Both the position numbers and the translations under genes were made by a program. Shown in pieces: positions 11,641 through 22,599 of a DNA stretch of 64,000 nt (positions are counted from its first letter, which is position 1; each line of letters starts with the position of its first letter). Source of the stretch: Lunularia cruciata (lineage: Eukaryota > Streptophyta > Marchantiopsida > Lunulariales > Lunulariaceae). The DNA is taken from NCBI GenBank assembly GCA_948567375.1, contig OX419756.1:51438552-51502551 (forward strand), given 5' to 3'. The notes beneath the pieces are model-generated. The model was not told the DNA's origin. It worked only from the letters and a program-made list of their open reading frames with translations, and made no database searches.

Positions 11641-12246
11641 CTTGAAATTTTTCCATCAATTATAAGTGGAGTAGGATGGTCTTAAAAAAATTTTTGGGAG
11701 GTTGCAACAACCTAGAAAATATCACTTTTGTGGTAATTAATAAGTAAAGTTTATTCCCACAAATATACAATTCAAAAATGGTCAAATACAAAGTAAACAA
11801 TAACAATTAGTTCTTCTTGAGTTCATCTTTAATCTCTTAGGTGGAAACCACACCTAGAAGAGAGTAACAAGCACTAATCATAGTCTCATCACAATAAAAT
11901 GTCACCCATAATCACAATACTTCAAATCTTTCCAAACAAACTTTGATTGAGATGATTCAGATTCTTTTCAAAAAGGCTACTTAATTATGAAATGACTTTG
12001 CCTCAAAATTTTGTTCCACCCCTCCACTGAAGGCAAAACTTCCTTGACCAAAGTTGCTTTGCATTAACCCCATACTACACTCACCAATGCAGAATAACAC
12101 TAACATTACAATTCCTCTTAAATCTATCATGGTGTTGCTTCGATTGTTATCCATTCAGGATCAAACACATAGAATGGAATTATTATTGCAGAATCCAACA
12201 CTCAACAAGTTCACTGACTTGCACTTGAATTTCTCCAAAACACTCA

Positions 12247-12250
<4 letters not shown>

Positions 12251-12341
<91 letters not shown>
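12251..12341. repeat. (CA)n microsatellite, about 45 units
   Basis: Pure CA repeat within the tail of LTR copy 4. The same position in other copies holds only a short ACACACAC seed (for example near 487-500 in copy 1), so it expanded after insertion. Confidence 0.95.
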
Positions 12342-12593
12342 GATTGATACTGAGAATTAAGTTGAAATGATGAGCACCAAGTTATGGCACTTTGCTTTAC
12401 TCAACTTTAGAATTACATCACTTTGGTTTACTCAACTTTAGTATTACAGTACTAAACAACAACATACTGCAAATGCTTCCTTTAAATAGGCATAGAATTG
12501 ATAGTTACTAACTAAAAGACCATTTCCTAACAACTTTTTACCAACCGATAAATCATTTCTTTATATCTGCCTCTTCATATCTCAAATTTCTTT

Positions 12594-14350
12594 CTAATCC
12601 AATACGATGTCAACTTCCACTTTGGCTTCCAAAGTCAAGGTTCTTTCAATCATTTCTCCTTCTTCAGGTCTATCTAATACTACTACTTCCTCCACTATTT
12701 CTTCTATCTCTTTAGTCTGAACTACAATTGCAGACATGGATAATCTATCTACTTCTTTATCACCTAACCCACTCTTCTCTAATGTCTAAGGTAACTACCC
12801 CAAAGACACTTACACTCCTACCTCTACAACTTTGGACTTCTTATTCACCTTCATCTCACTATGAAGTCTATCTACATCCAATCTATCAAGATCTAAGACA
12901 TAAATTTTCTACTACTTTTAACATCTTTCTATCTACATGATCTCTCAGACAAATCAGAAGATTGCTCAAGTCCATATCCTGCACCTTCCTTCTTCTTATT
13001 TCTTGCACTAGCAACTTCAACCCATGTAGCCTCGCCTCTTCTATCTTATACTTGGTCTTATTACTCAACATTGCCTTCAACTCCTCCACAATTGCTCCTA
13101 CTAATTCCAACTCCACACTCAAAATTATCTTCTCCTTACTTTTCTCTACCTCCAATTTGTTCCGGTACATCATCAACTCGTCCTCAAATTTGGCCTTCAT
13201 TGCTTCCTTCTCCTCCACATACTTAACTAGTTCACCTTCTACACTTCTAATCAACCCTTGCAATTGATCTTCCTCTCAATGGCTATCTGCTGACTCTTGT
13301 TGCCATGCATGATCCTTCTCTGATGCGCCCTTCCTTAGACTCTCCAACTCTTGCTCCTTTATTGCCATAATTGCCTTTGAGTGTATGACTTCTACTTGAG
13401 CATCAACAACTTCACACTTCATCTTCTTGACCAAAGACTTTTGCTCCTTTAGCTCTTCATTGTGCTTCATAAAGTTATCCTACAAGGTATCAAGGCTTTT
13501 CTTCCGGAGAACTCCTTTAGCCTGAAGTTCTTTGGCTTTCTTCTCTCCTAAGGTTAGCTTACTTTTCAACTCCAAGGTCTCTTCTCTCTAGTGCCTTACT
13601 ACTTCCATCTCATCCTTCACTCTTGGATGATCCTTCTTTAACTCTTCCTTCTTCCTTTGTAGCTACACCAACAAAGGACACACAATCTTTGATAGATACT
13701 TGACTTTGACATATCTTTCTTCATTGTCTCACACGTCGTCATCTTGGGCAGGTGCTTCTTTGGGTGGTGCTTTACGCCAAAGATGTGATCTTTGTACCTT
13801 AAATGTTACACCATCCAAGCTCTCTTCTTCATCTTTGGCTTTGCTTGGACCTGCATCTACAACTTAAGTACTTCATGTCAATCTTGCTGCCCTTGGAAAT
13901 ACCAAGGCAGCCTCTCCCACTTGTTCATCTTCTAACTAGAATGCAAGAAACTCTAAACAAGGCTCGTCTCCTCCCTTCATTCAGTCAATCGCCTTGTGGA
14001 ACTCCCGCTCTTCCTCTCCAACAACCTCTTTCCCCAATTGTTGAACTTCTGGCTCTCCTCACTTTTGCTGTTGGACTCTCCATTTTGTAGAGTGAACTCT
14101 TCTTCTACTCCCAATTTTTCACCCTTTTACTTAGTTTTTCCTTCCAATTCTTCTTCTAAAGACATTTCCTTCATTTCTACTAGTGTTGGCTTTGGATTCA
14201 GCCTTCTTATCTTCTGTGGCTGTATTAGTGTGATTCTTCCTTTGGGTCTTATTCACTTTCTTGGCATGGGAATGTCCATTGACACTATCCTCTCCTTCCC
14301 ACTCTTGAGGTAGTAGTCATCACCTTCTTGAAACCGATTGATATAATGTT
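12594..14350 (-). pseudogene. LTR-encoded coiled-coil ORF, copy 4, C-terminal two thirds
   Basis: Open minus-strand pieces at 13276-13470 and 12886-13263 are in the same frame and give coiled-coil sequence with the family motifs VEVIHSKAIMAIKEQELESL and LLVQEIRRRKVQDMDL. The reading ends at a stop at 12594-12596 after VEVDIVLD, the conserved C-terminus. The upstream part (13500-14350) still reads as the acidic middle and the SKIVCPLLV block but with stops. The N-terminal domain is absent because the unit is truncated. Confidence 0.6.
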
Positions 14351-14375
14351 GCTCATCTCCATCTGCTCATCTCAT

Positions 14376-14391
14376 ATATATATATATATAT
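14376..14391. repeat. (TA)n microsatellite at the truncation point of copy 4
   Basis: Short TA run. Family homology of LTR copy 4 stops here, so it may mark the deletion or recombination breakpoint. Confidence 0.7.
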
Positions 14392-15356
14392 GAAGATGCA
14401 TTAACCATTGTTGATTAGGGATTAACTAGATTTTGCAAAATTTTCATTACATGTTTGAATTTGTTAGTCAAGATAAACAATTTATTCAAACAATTTGGAC
14501 CCTATTTTTTTTGTTTTTATACAACCAAATTTATTAGAAGATTAAAGGCAATAATAAATGTATGAATCATGAAATTTTGTGAAGTTTCATATTTATTTGA
14601 TGATGGTCATATCAATCACATTTGTGTTATGTGGTTATTGAGTAAAAATAAGATTTCTCTTGGTACATCCATTTCAAGTAAGAAAGTTAGGTACTTGAGA
14701 CACCACGTTGGTGTTTGAAACTCAAAAGAGACATAAATATATTGAAGATACTATAGACTTATTTCAGATATCATAGACTCTTAAGTTTCCATAGGTTTTT
14801 CCATATAAATATTTCAAAGTTGGATGAATAAGGACAAATTTATCCATGCTAGGCATTTTTCATTTTAAGAATAGGTGTTTCTATTTTTAGTATGGTATAC
14901 ATATTCATTTAAAAATATATTCATGGACTTCTTGTAAAATTTTTATGGGATGTATGAGGAGATGCAACAAAATATTTTTTAGGCCTCTTTCAACTACAAT
15001 AATTTTCAATTTATTTTTTGTTGATTACTCGGATTCATTTTGCTTGGAACAAGAAGTACCACATAAGTTTGTATGGGGTCTGTCCAAAACTGTAAATTCT
15101 GTCTCCTCTTACTGACTAGGTCTGACATTCCTAGAATCTCACTTAGTACCATGGGCCCAATCACATTTAAAAACAAGAAGTTTTTAAATGTATAATAATA
15201 TGTCCATTAGATATTTTCAAATTAATCTTATAATATGTCTTAATGAATTTTCTTCTATATATATTGTCAATTTTATGGAATACACATCATCCTCATAATG
15301 ATTACATCAAAATTAAAATGATATGTAAATCCCTAATATGACATAGTATTGGTAAA
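14392..15356. other. AT-rich intergenic sequence, nothing assigned
   Basis: I see no coding sequence, RNA gene or repeat pair. It is AT-rich with many short in-frame stops on both strands. Confidence 0.5.
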
Positions 15357-15470
15357 ATGGGGCTTAGCCTAGTTTACCTTTTTCTCTCTCCCTTGTACGG
15401 CTTGATGGGGTCTTCCCACCCTTCATCTTTTCTATATGGTTGCCTTCTTCTCAATAGGGGGTTTCAGAGA
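15357..15470 (+). mobile_element. 5'-truncated 3' end of the R2-like LINE family
   Basis: About 110 bp match the 3' untranslated end of the LINE at 21200-24540 (read on its minus sense strand). Shared blocks in order are GGGGCTTAGCC, a T-rich ACCTTTTT, TCTCTCCCTTGTA, GGCTTGATGGGG, TCTTCCC and CTTCTTCTC. The match begins abruptly at TGGGGCTTAGCC and lies in plus orientation. Such short 3'-only copies are the usual result of incomplete target-primed reverse transcription. Confidence 0.65.
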
Positions 15471-15739
15471 TAGTTTTATGAAATTATGTATATTTTCATA
15501 TAGATTATTACAAAGTGTTGACTAAATTGGTACGAGGTGCGGGCAAGAGGAAGAAAGAGTCCCACTACGGAGTTTTGGCCAAGTTCCTTATTATTAGCAA
15601 ACTCCATAAGAGGTGGTTTGTAGAAAATAAAGGATATGGAGTTTTCCATTATCACACCATAATGCATTAATTACATATTAGGGTTAATAAAGTGTCTGGT
15701 TTAGAATGAATATGGTTTGCACCAAGTGCTACCCACTAT

Positions 15740-15997
15740 AATGTGTTAATTTAGGATTAAATGAGATTTTGCTTGTTGCTGCTTGTAGCCACTCAATGGT
15801 GCATGTAGTTGCTCGTTACCGCTGGTAGTTATTTGTTGCCATTGGTAGCTGCTCGATAATGTGTTAGTAATGTGTTAATTTAGGATTAAATGGGATTTTG
15901 CTCATCGTTGCCCGGAGCCACTCGTAGCCGCTCGATGGTGCCCAAAGCTCAAAGCTTGTTGGCACTCATACACGCTTGTTGGCGACCAAAACCGCTT
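15740..15997. repeat. Imperfect tandem duplication, period about 129 bp
   Basis: AATGTGTTAATTTAGGATTA occurs at 15740 and again at 15869, each followed by similar GCTCG- and GCCACTC-containing sequence built of GCTCGTTGCC-like words. The second copy has drifted. There is no coding content. Confidence 0.6.
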
Positions 15998-17192
15998 GTT
16001 ACTGTTGGTAGTCGCTTGATAGTGCCCGTTGATTTTGCGTCCAAATGTGAGCCTGCATTGTAATCAGGTTTTTGCCCCTTTGGAGTAAAATTCCTCGACC
16101 TCCAATTAATTTCTTGGTTGCCGCAAGACGATGCAAATCATTTTCCATTACTATGGAATCATTACATTTTCCATTACATTTTCCATTTCATTTTACATTT
16201 TACGATGCACATTCTCCCTCACCGCACTAATCTATGAAAATGAACCAACACACCAATGCAAAACTACAAAACCCACCAGTTTAGTTTATTGATAGGAGCA
16301 TTTGCACACAACATCACATTTGTAGATGGTGAATTTGAATTTGAATAGTTAAGAGCGACATTTTGGATCTGTCATATTTTTTTTCATAAATCTCACTCTA
16401 AGAATCACCAACCAAAAAAAAGTGGCAACTTTCTCAAGAAGAAGCCCCATCATCTCTTTTGACAATCATTTATTTCCCTCCGGACATCCTAAACATCCGT
16501 AATATAGTGCATGATTTTTATAAATATAAATAAATGAAAATTGCATATGGTATATGATTTTAATAAATGGATGTAAATTGCATGTAAGATATCGAATAAC
16601 AATTTACAATACTTTCATTTATTAGCACCTCATCTCATGGAGTTCACTAAAAATAATTATGAAGTTTGTTATTTATCTCATTGACATCCTTCAAAACTAT
16701 TTCTAAAACACCCTAATGTGAGGTAGTATTGGTTTCATTCTCGTAATGATCACAAGTTGCAAATTTCGTGTTGTGTGTCTCTGCAAGGTACATGTTGGAG
16801 AGTGTGGTCGTTGGCACTGAAGTGTTTGGTCATTCACGCACAACTTGTAACGCGAAGAGGCGTACGACGTATAACCGGCGATGAAGGGAAGAAAAGAAGC
16901 CGGCAATTGTTGGATGGATAAAATTCCCAGTTCAACGAGGTTGAACGGTGGTTGCCGTATGTTGCTTCGCGTTTCTGGAATACGAGTGTCCTCCGTTAAA
17001 TCACGTCTCACGGAAACCCACAGATTATAACGGAATAGTAACGGAGACAACTGGTTCGTGCCGTGCCGGTGCGCCTCGGCACCAGTAGTGTCCCTCACTA
17101 GATGGAAATCATGGAGGCGACAGCGCGACGTGAACGGCGAGTCGCACCAAGCATGGATGGACATGTGTCAAACAGATAGGGCAACCGAAAGC
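15998..17192. other. Intergenic sequence upstream of rpl13
   Basis: It is AT-rich to about 16720 with short low-complexity words (ATTTTCCATT repeated near 16145-16195), then of more balanced composition towards the gene. An open minus-strand frame at 16703-17164 shows no family I recognise and overlaps the promoter side of rpl13, so I do not call it. Confidence 0.4.
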
Positions 17193-17254
17193 GAAAAGGA
17201 TTTCGTCTTACTAGAATAGAGTGGGAGAACCAAACTTGAAAGGATTTCGTCTTA
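17193..17254 (+). promoter_or_regulatory. Direct repeat in the rpl13 promoter or 5' leader
   Basis: GAAAAGGATTTCGTCTTA (17193-17210) recurs as GAAAGGATTTCGTCTTA (17238-17254), 44 bp on and about 75-140 bp before the start codon. It may be a repeated protein-binding site or a local duplication. No clear TATA box is seen nearby. Confidence 0.35.
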
Positions 17255-17329
17255 ATAGCATAGTGAGCGAAAATCTGTAGGTTCCCCAGCAATATTATCG
17301 AGAATACGAGGTGGTGACAGGAAGGAACT

Positions 17330-19081
17330 ATGGCAGCTATGGCCACACACTTTGTCGCTGCCTCCTTGTGTTCGTCCTTCACAGGGCAGAGAAATGTTTT
17401 CCCCATGAAGAAGCAGGTTGTGGTTTCTTCGACACAGAGGTTTAACATACTGACTGTCCGCGCCAGCCAGGGAAACTACATTCCCTCTGAGCACAAATTT
17501 CTCTATGAGGGCGTCGAGAAGAAAGGACCTGTAAGTCTGTCTTCAGTACTTCTCGGCGTTAGACTAAGAGCCTTGGGGATTAGTTCATCAAAGGATCCTC
17601 ATACTTTCCGTTTTGTGTTGCTTCTGACCTGCTCCTCCAGCTCGACATTAATATGCTACCGATTCTGACATTAGGACTTTTGTTCAAATTTGAATGAGAA
17701 AATTTCGAAGCGTTCCGTTTTGTTTAGCTCCTTACCTGCTCCTGCTTCGCTGTAATGCAACGATTCTGATCATAGAACTTCTGGTCTTGAATTGAATGGT
17801 GTATCAGGACGTCTGGAACACCACATATTACCCAAAAGCTGCCGACCACGTGAACTTGGAGAAGACCTGGTACATCGTAGATGCTGCTGATAAGCGATTG
17901 GGGCGTCTTGCCTCTACTGTGGCTGTTCACATTCGAGGGAAGAACTTGGCGGAATTTACCCCCAGTATCGATATGGGTGCCTACGTCATCGTGGTGAGCT
18001 ATTCTTGCGTCCCAATTCAAGTTGTCATACGCAGACATTGTACATGTTTGTCCCAACCGGAGATATCTGAGCTGCAGGACGTTAATGCCCTTTGATTTGA
18101 GTGAATCTTGGGTTTGGGTCAGATGTCGGCAGTAAATATCATAAAGCTTGGCATGTTCGCGTGTGACTGAGGAAAGCCTTTCAATGCAGATAAATGCTGA
18201 GAAAGTGGGAGTAACAGGAAAGAAGAGAGCCCAAAAGTTGTACAGAAGGCACTCTGGAAGGCCCGGTGGTATGAAGATTGAGACCTTCAACGACTTGCAA
18301 AAGAGAATCCCAGAACGCATTGTGGAGCACGCTGTCAGGGGAATGCTTCCTAAGGGAAGGGTAAGTCCTGCACTCAACCCTAAATCTTTCTTGCCTTCTG
18401 GTCAGTAATTTAGTGTTGCTCCACTTGTACGAAATAAGTACTACCCTATCCTCCAAGGAAGTTTGATGCCGTTGCTTTGTTTTGATTCCGTCCTGCACGT
18501 TACATTTCATCTACTTTCCGCATGTTCCTTTCAGTTATTTTCTGTTAATTCCATCATGTCATTGCAATTATTATGCATACACTTCATATGCACTTGTTGA
18601 GTCCCAGATTTCCCATTCAACGAACGGCTTCTGTTCTCATCTTTCATATCCTAAGGAAATTCTCAAGAGGTCGGACTTCGAATTCCCAGCTGCAACCGAA
18701 ATCGAGAGCAGACTATCTGTAGGCACTAATAATAATACAATTACATAATTGATGAAGCCATTGGTGACCCAGAGGTGGTTAAATGAACCACGAAGTCACA
18801 CTTTCAAACCAGGTTCTTAGTTTAGGGGAAATTAAGCGCTGATCCACCTGTCTATGCTCATGTTTGGCAATATAACCAAAGCTGATCCATGAGCTTGATA
18901 TGCACGACGTATTTGAGCTTACAAATGACCTATCAAGATTCATTTCTGGTTGTGTTTGCAGTTGGGAAGGCGTCTGTTTACTCACCTGAAGGTGTACTCA
19001 GGATCAGAACATCCTCATGTCGCACAGAAGCCACTACCTTTGCCCATTCAGGACAAGAGAATTGAACTTGTGTCGGTCTAG
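17330..19081 (+). CDS. rpl13: Chloroplast 50S ribosomal protein L13, nuclear-encoded
   Basis: This is a component of the large subunit of the plastid ribosome, made in the cytosol and imported. There are four exons: 17330-17530, 17808-17993, 18190-18360 and 18962-19081. All three introns are GT-AG and phase 0 (277, 196 and 601 bp), giving 67+62+57+39 = 225 residues. Residues 1 to about 47 ([17 protein letters not shown], Ser/Thr/Ala-rich, ending near LTVRASQ) look like a chloroplast transit peptide. The body shows the L13 family core: [36 protein letters not shown], then VINAEKV across the second intron, the GGMKIETF segment, [16 protein letters not shown] and a [19 protein letters not shown] end. 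The start is the first in-frame ATG before the transit peptide. It looks intact and converges with the FMC1-like gene downstream. Confidence 0.93.
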
Positions 19082-20330
19082 GCATGGAATTGATATCATA
19101 TTGCGAATTTTGGAAATCCAAAGCTGGTAGATAGACTTGTGGTAACACGAGAAACAGTCCCGCCACAAACTTAGTAGGTGGTCAAACTTGTAGTCTAGTA
19201 ATTGACTTAGTTCTTAGAAAGAAAATTGTTATTGATATTGGAGTTGTCGCTCCTTGAGCAGCAAATACCTCGCGAAGAAGTAAAGTACAGCTGTCTAGAC
19301 GTATGTGCTTTTCACCCGTTTAGTCCTGTCCTCAAATATGGATGAACTTTGTCCGAGATGGGGAGTTTTGTCTGAGTTGTTTCTGTATGACAAGAGTCAG
19401 ATATGTACCAACAATCTGGTAAATAAGGCCAACGTATGGCCCGCTTCGTAGTTGCTGGTCCCCGAGATGGAGGATGTTACATATCTGGACAAATGAGGCC
19501 CTAAGGAAGGAGTGTGGTCCATTGTCCAGCATGAGAGTTACAAGCGGAAGAGGATATACTGCGATTGGAAGGCGGAGTTCATCGGTGCCATAATGTTAAG
19601 AAAGAATACGACGGAATGCACTGCCGTTTTCATTCGACTTGAGTCCCAAACGCATGACTTTAGTGAAGTTTGAATTTCCTGCACTCCGATCAAGCACACT
19701 TGGTCTCTTTAAGTTACTATAGGCAGATGGGAAGTTTGACCTGACTTCGACATGTACTGATTTTACATCAGTCATTACTCTGAAAATCTTCTTTCCCTGT
19801 CGGTAGAAACGCACACCGAATTGCCTGCCCTGCACCTCAAGGCAATCCCTGAGATATAAGGCGGGATGAGGTTGACACAAGTAATCTCATCTTAGGGGGG
19901 ACATGTATGTGCAATTATGAAATAAGTAAGCGCTTAAATCTTGAATCAAGGAAGATGATAATACAGTTCATCTGTACACAACGAAAAACAGGGTACAACG
20001 TAGTGTTGACAGGAGCAACACCTCCGAGGCGGTGTGCCCGTGTAAGGCCTACTTCTTTCCCCTCACTGAAATTTTAATCACACCAACACTCGACATTGAT
20101 CATCACGGTCGATTCTAGTTCCGCTCTCTCTATATCAAAACAGGGATATCCTGAGAATAAAACTTGGTGTCTTGAAATTAATACTTATTGTCGTAGGCAA
20201 CACAAATGTACAATTATATTCGTATCAACTGCGTCTCCAGCGGATTTCTAGATTATCTTGAACCTGAAAAGCTCAGTGCATCCAATCGGGATGGTAGAAT
20301 ACGTGTCAAAATTGTCACTTCTAAGATACA
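19082..20330. other. Intergenic region between the convergent rpl13 and FMC1-like genes
   Basis: It should hold the 3' untranslated regions of both genes. A minus-strand open frame at 19596-19880 (94 codons) has no recognisable motif and is not called. Confidence 0.4.
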
Positions 20331-21017
20331 TCAACTTTTATCAGTGTCTTGGTACAGTTCAGGCAGTTGTAGTCCCACCCTCTGTGCAGTGTCTTTCAAT
20401 CGCGCTGCCTGCTCGGCCTCTCTGTCCACACCGATGTTATAAGAGAGCAGAAGATCCTGCAATGAAATAGAACTAGAAACAATCAGCGCAAGGAAAGCGA
20501 ATTTGACACATATGGTGCCCTCGTTCATATGCAAAAATCCCGGGGACACCTTGATCCACTAAACACAAAATTGAAGCTCAAAATCTAAAATGCAGGATTC
20601 CATTTCTGCATGAGGGTAGGACAGGATTCTAGCAGCAGAACCCCAAAAGAAAGAATGTTAAAAGATGCCGTAAACCCTGCAATTTCTTCAAATCTAGGTC
20701 GTAGCGGTATAATTTTGTTAAAAGAACTGAGGCGAATGCCACCAATTCAGAATGCGACCTAACTTTGTACCAGGACAAAGCAGATCTAAAATTGAAACGA
20801 TAAGCACATCACATGCCTTGTGATAGTGGACGCTGTTGACGAGCATGGTATAATCTTTTGCGAGAGACAATTTCTTTTCAATCAGGGCAGGATCTGACAA
20901 ATCCTTAAATCTCCTAAACTCCGTCCCCACGAATTCCTGGAATTGCCTGTTTCCAGAACCTCGAGTCACATGGTTATCCAACGCCCTAAGCAGATCTCTG
21001 TACGCTGCTTTAGCCAT
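20331..21017 (-). CDS. FMC1-like LYR-family protein (mitochondrial ATP synthase assembly factor homologue)
   Basis: There are two exons on the minus strand: 20817-21017 (67 codons) and 20331-20456 (41 codons plus stop), giving 108 residues. The N-terminus has the LYR-like AAYRDLLRAL. The middle has EFRRFKDLSDP and AKDYTMLVNSVHYHK, and exon 2 supplies DLLLSYNIGVDRE and ends QRVGLQLPELYQDTDKS. The short length, the LYR-like start, the helical middle and the VGLxLP end fit the FMC1 family, which helps assemble the F1 part of ATP synthase in mitochondria. The 360-bp intron appears to use a GC donor (CAAG|GCATGT) with a normal AG acceptor; that junction keeps the family alignment without a gap. 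The start ATG is the one next to the LYR motif; the frame stays open upstream. Function is inferred from family resemblance. Confidence 0.75.
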
Positions 21018-21122
21018 TTCCAACTGCTGATTACAGAGACTGAGAACAAGTGAGATGTAAAAGGATTCGGCCAAATTGCAAAACTGGCGGTCGACGGAGC
21101 TGCAAAATGGCTGGAAGTTCAC

Positions 21123-21144
21123 CGGGACTACCGATAGTCCCGTG
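21123..21144. other. Short hairpin-forming sequence upstream of the FMC1-like gene
   Basis: GGGACTA, a four-base loop and TAGTCCC form a 7-bp perfect stem about 105-130 bp before the FMC1-like start codon, close to the presumed LINE 3' end. Its role is unknown. Confidence 0.4.
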
Positions 21145-21301
21145 AGCAGTGCTGGACTGGACTACCGGGGCTGCCGGTCGAAGAAGGACATCCTCCATTC
21201 GGGTAAAGTTTAGAGAGAAGAAAGCGACCGTGTAGGAAAAACGAAGGAGGGGAAGACCCCCATCAAGCCTTACAAGGGAGAGACAAAAAAGGTACATGGG
21301 G

Positions 21302-22052
21302 CTAAGCCCCAATAGAGTCTATATGAGAAATCTGCCCTACCGCACCTAAGATATCCGAGCTATGCAAGTAGTACAGTCTACACACAATTGTAGTATCCAA
21401 AGTAACATCACCTAATGTGATTGTTTTCCTATGGATTGCACCAGCCACTGCCCTCTGTAGAGCAATGGACACACGCTGTCTAAAATATGCCACAAAGTAT
21501 GAGAGTGAGAGTGGTACCCTCTGATGTTAGGCCTAACATGATAAGCTCTCGCACACTCCTTGACAAATGTGCCGGATGCCGTGTCCATCGCTCCATATAA
21601 CTCCAAGGCTAGAGGAACAAAGAGGTGACCTCGCTGCATGCCCCTATACTTGGAGACCTTGTGACCTGTTGCTGCACTCGCCGCCCATCTGGGGGATGCG
21701 TAATCACTCCATTCGAAACTGTATCCCGCGTAGGATCGGAAATTATGACATCCACTACTGCCACTTGATCATCTCGAACCAAGTATAAGTCTGCCTTGAC
21801 ACGTGTCATCTGCAAAGCATACAAACGCTCCCTCCAAGCCAAGTATCCACTCTCTCGTGTCATAGCAAACACTACATCCCTAATGACATCATGGGTGGTT
21901 ATCCTTTGTCCTCCAAAAGGACACCATGTCATGTGGACCGCTGCTGCATCTAGTGTAGAACCACACTCACAAGTGAGTAAGAAGACGCAGATGGGTGGAC
22001 CAAACCTAGGCAAAACCTCATCATTGTAGAGAAAGTAGTTGGTGCGAGTCAA
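21302..22052 (-). pseudogene. LINE C-terminal zinc-knuckle and restriction-like endonuclease region
   Basis: The piece at 21609-22052 has a Cys-x-Cys (residues 28 and 30), then His 40 and Cys 44, followed by THDVIRD, RESGYLAWRE and KADLYLVRDDQVAVVDV. This spacing (CCHC, then a helix with a Glu, then an Asp, a short strand and V-V/I-D-x) is the pattern of the PD-(D/E)xK restriction-like endonuclease at the end of R2-type LINEs. The next frame (21412-21639) gives HLFVPLALELYGAMDTASG, and a further one gives FRQRVSIALQRAVAG, the end of the protein. Two frameshifts lie within it. The nuclease assignment is inference from motif order. Confidence 0.6.
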
Positions 22053-22152
22053 AATGCCCTAATGCATGGTCAAGCTAGGATCCAAGAACCTGCATCCTTG
22101 CCGGAGCAAGAGCAAAGACATGCTCTAGTAGCCTGAGGAATGGACAAGTTGA

Positions 22153-22581
22153 CTAAGCGAGAATGTATAGTATGCTCACATTGTCGCTTTCCATCAAGGA
22201 AGACTGTAAACCTCTAGTCCAATTTGACGATAGTGAAGCAAAAGGTGGAAAATCCTTTGGTGCTCGTGGGGATAGGCTATCTCTCATCTGCCGTAATAAC
22301 ACTTGGAGAGAAAAGGATCCTCCCTCCACCTTTGTCATATAAGTCTCCAAAACTGGCTTATCAACAACCACAAAACGAGAGGAAAGTAGGGGTGCCGAGA
22401 GAGCCCAACTACCCAAAAATGCTATAGGTGCCATCTCCTCCATAGATAGCAAGCCAACCCCACCACATGAGATCGGCAGATTTGTCTGTCTATGTGCCAA
22501 ATCCCTTGTCATACACTCAAAAGTCCCTGGTCCAATAATATCACCAAAGACTCCCATTATCCTCCTATCAAATGCTCTCAA
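22153..22581 (-). pseudogene. LINE polyprotein, thumb/linker region
   Basis: Open minus-strand frame of 142 codons just after the RT domain. LPISCGGVGLLSMEEMAP and AFLGSWAL form the glycine-rich segment that typically follows RT in this LINE group. It ends at a stop near 22153; the following 100 bp to the endonuclease-like part are broken. Confidence 0.6.
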
Positions 22582-22599
22582 ACTTGATAGGAAGGACGA

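Larger units (their letters stand above)
11703..14385 (-). mobile_element. Giant ORF-bearing LTR, copy 4, 5' truncated
   Basis: The sense strand is minus. Its 3' terminus is worn (TTGCAACAACC on the plus strand against TGTGACAACCC elsewhere). The tail, the ORF C-terminus and the acidic middle are present. The upstream half, including the N-terminal domain and LTR start, is missing: homology stops at a TA microsatellite near 14375. It carries a 91-bp CA microsatellite in the tail and looks older than the other copies. Confidence 0.65.

Noticed and set aside
12251-12341. Array of short repeats considered as a CRISPR-like array
   Set aside because: It is a simple CA microsatellite without spacers, and the DNA is plant nuclear.
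16703-17164. 153-codon minus-strand frame upstream of rpl13
   Set aside because: No recognisable family, no splice or promoter context, and it overlaps the rpl13 promoter region.
19596-19880. 94-codon minus-strand frame between rpl13 and the FMC1-like gene
   Set aside because: Composition and length fit chance; no motif and it would lie in the 3' regions of both genes.
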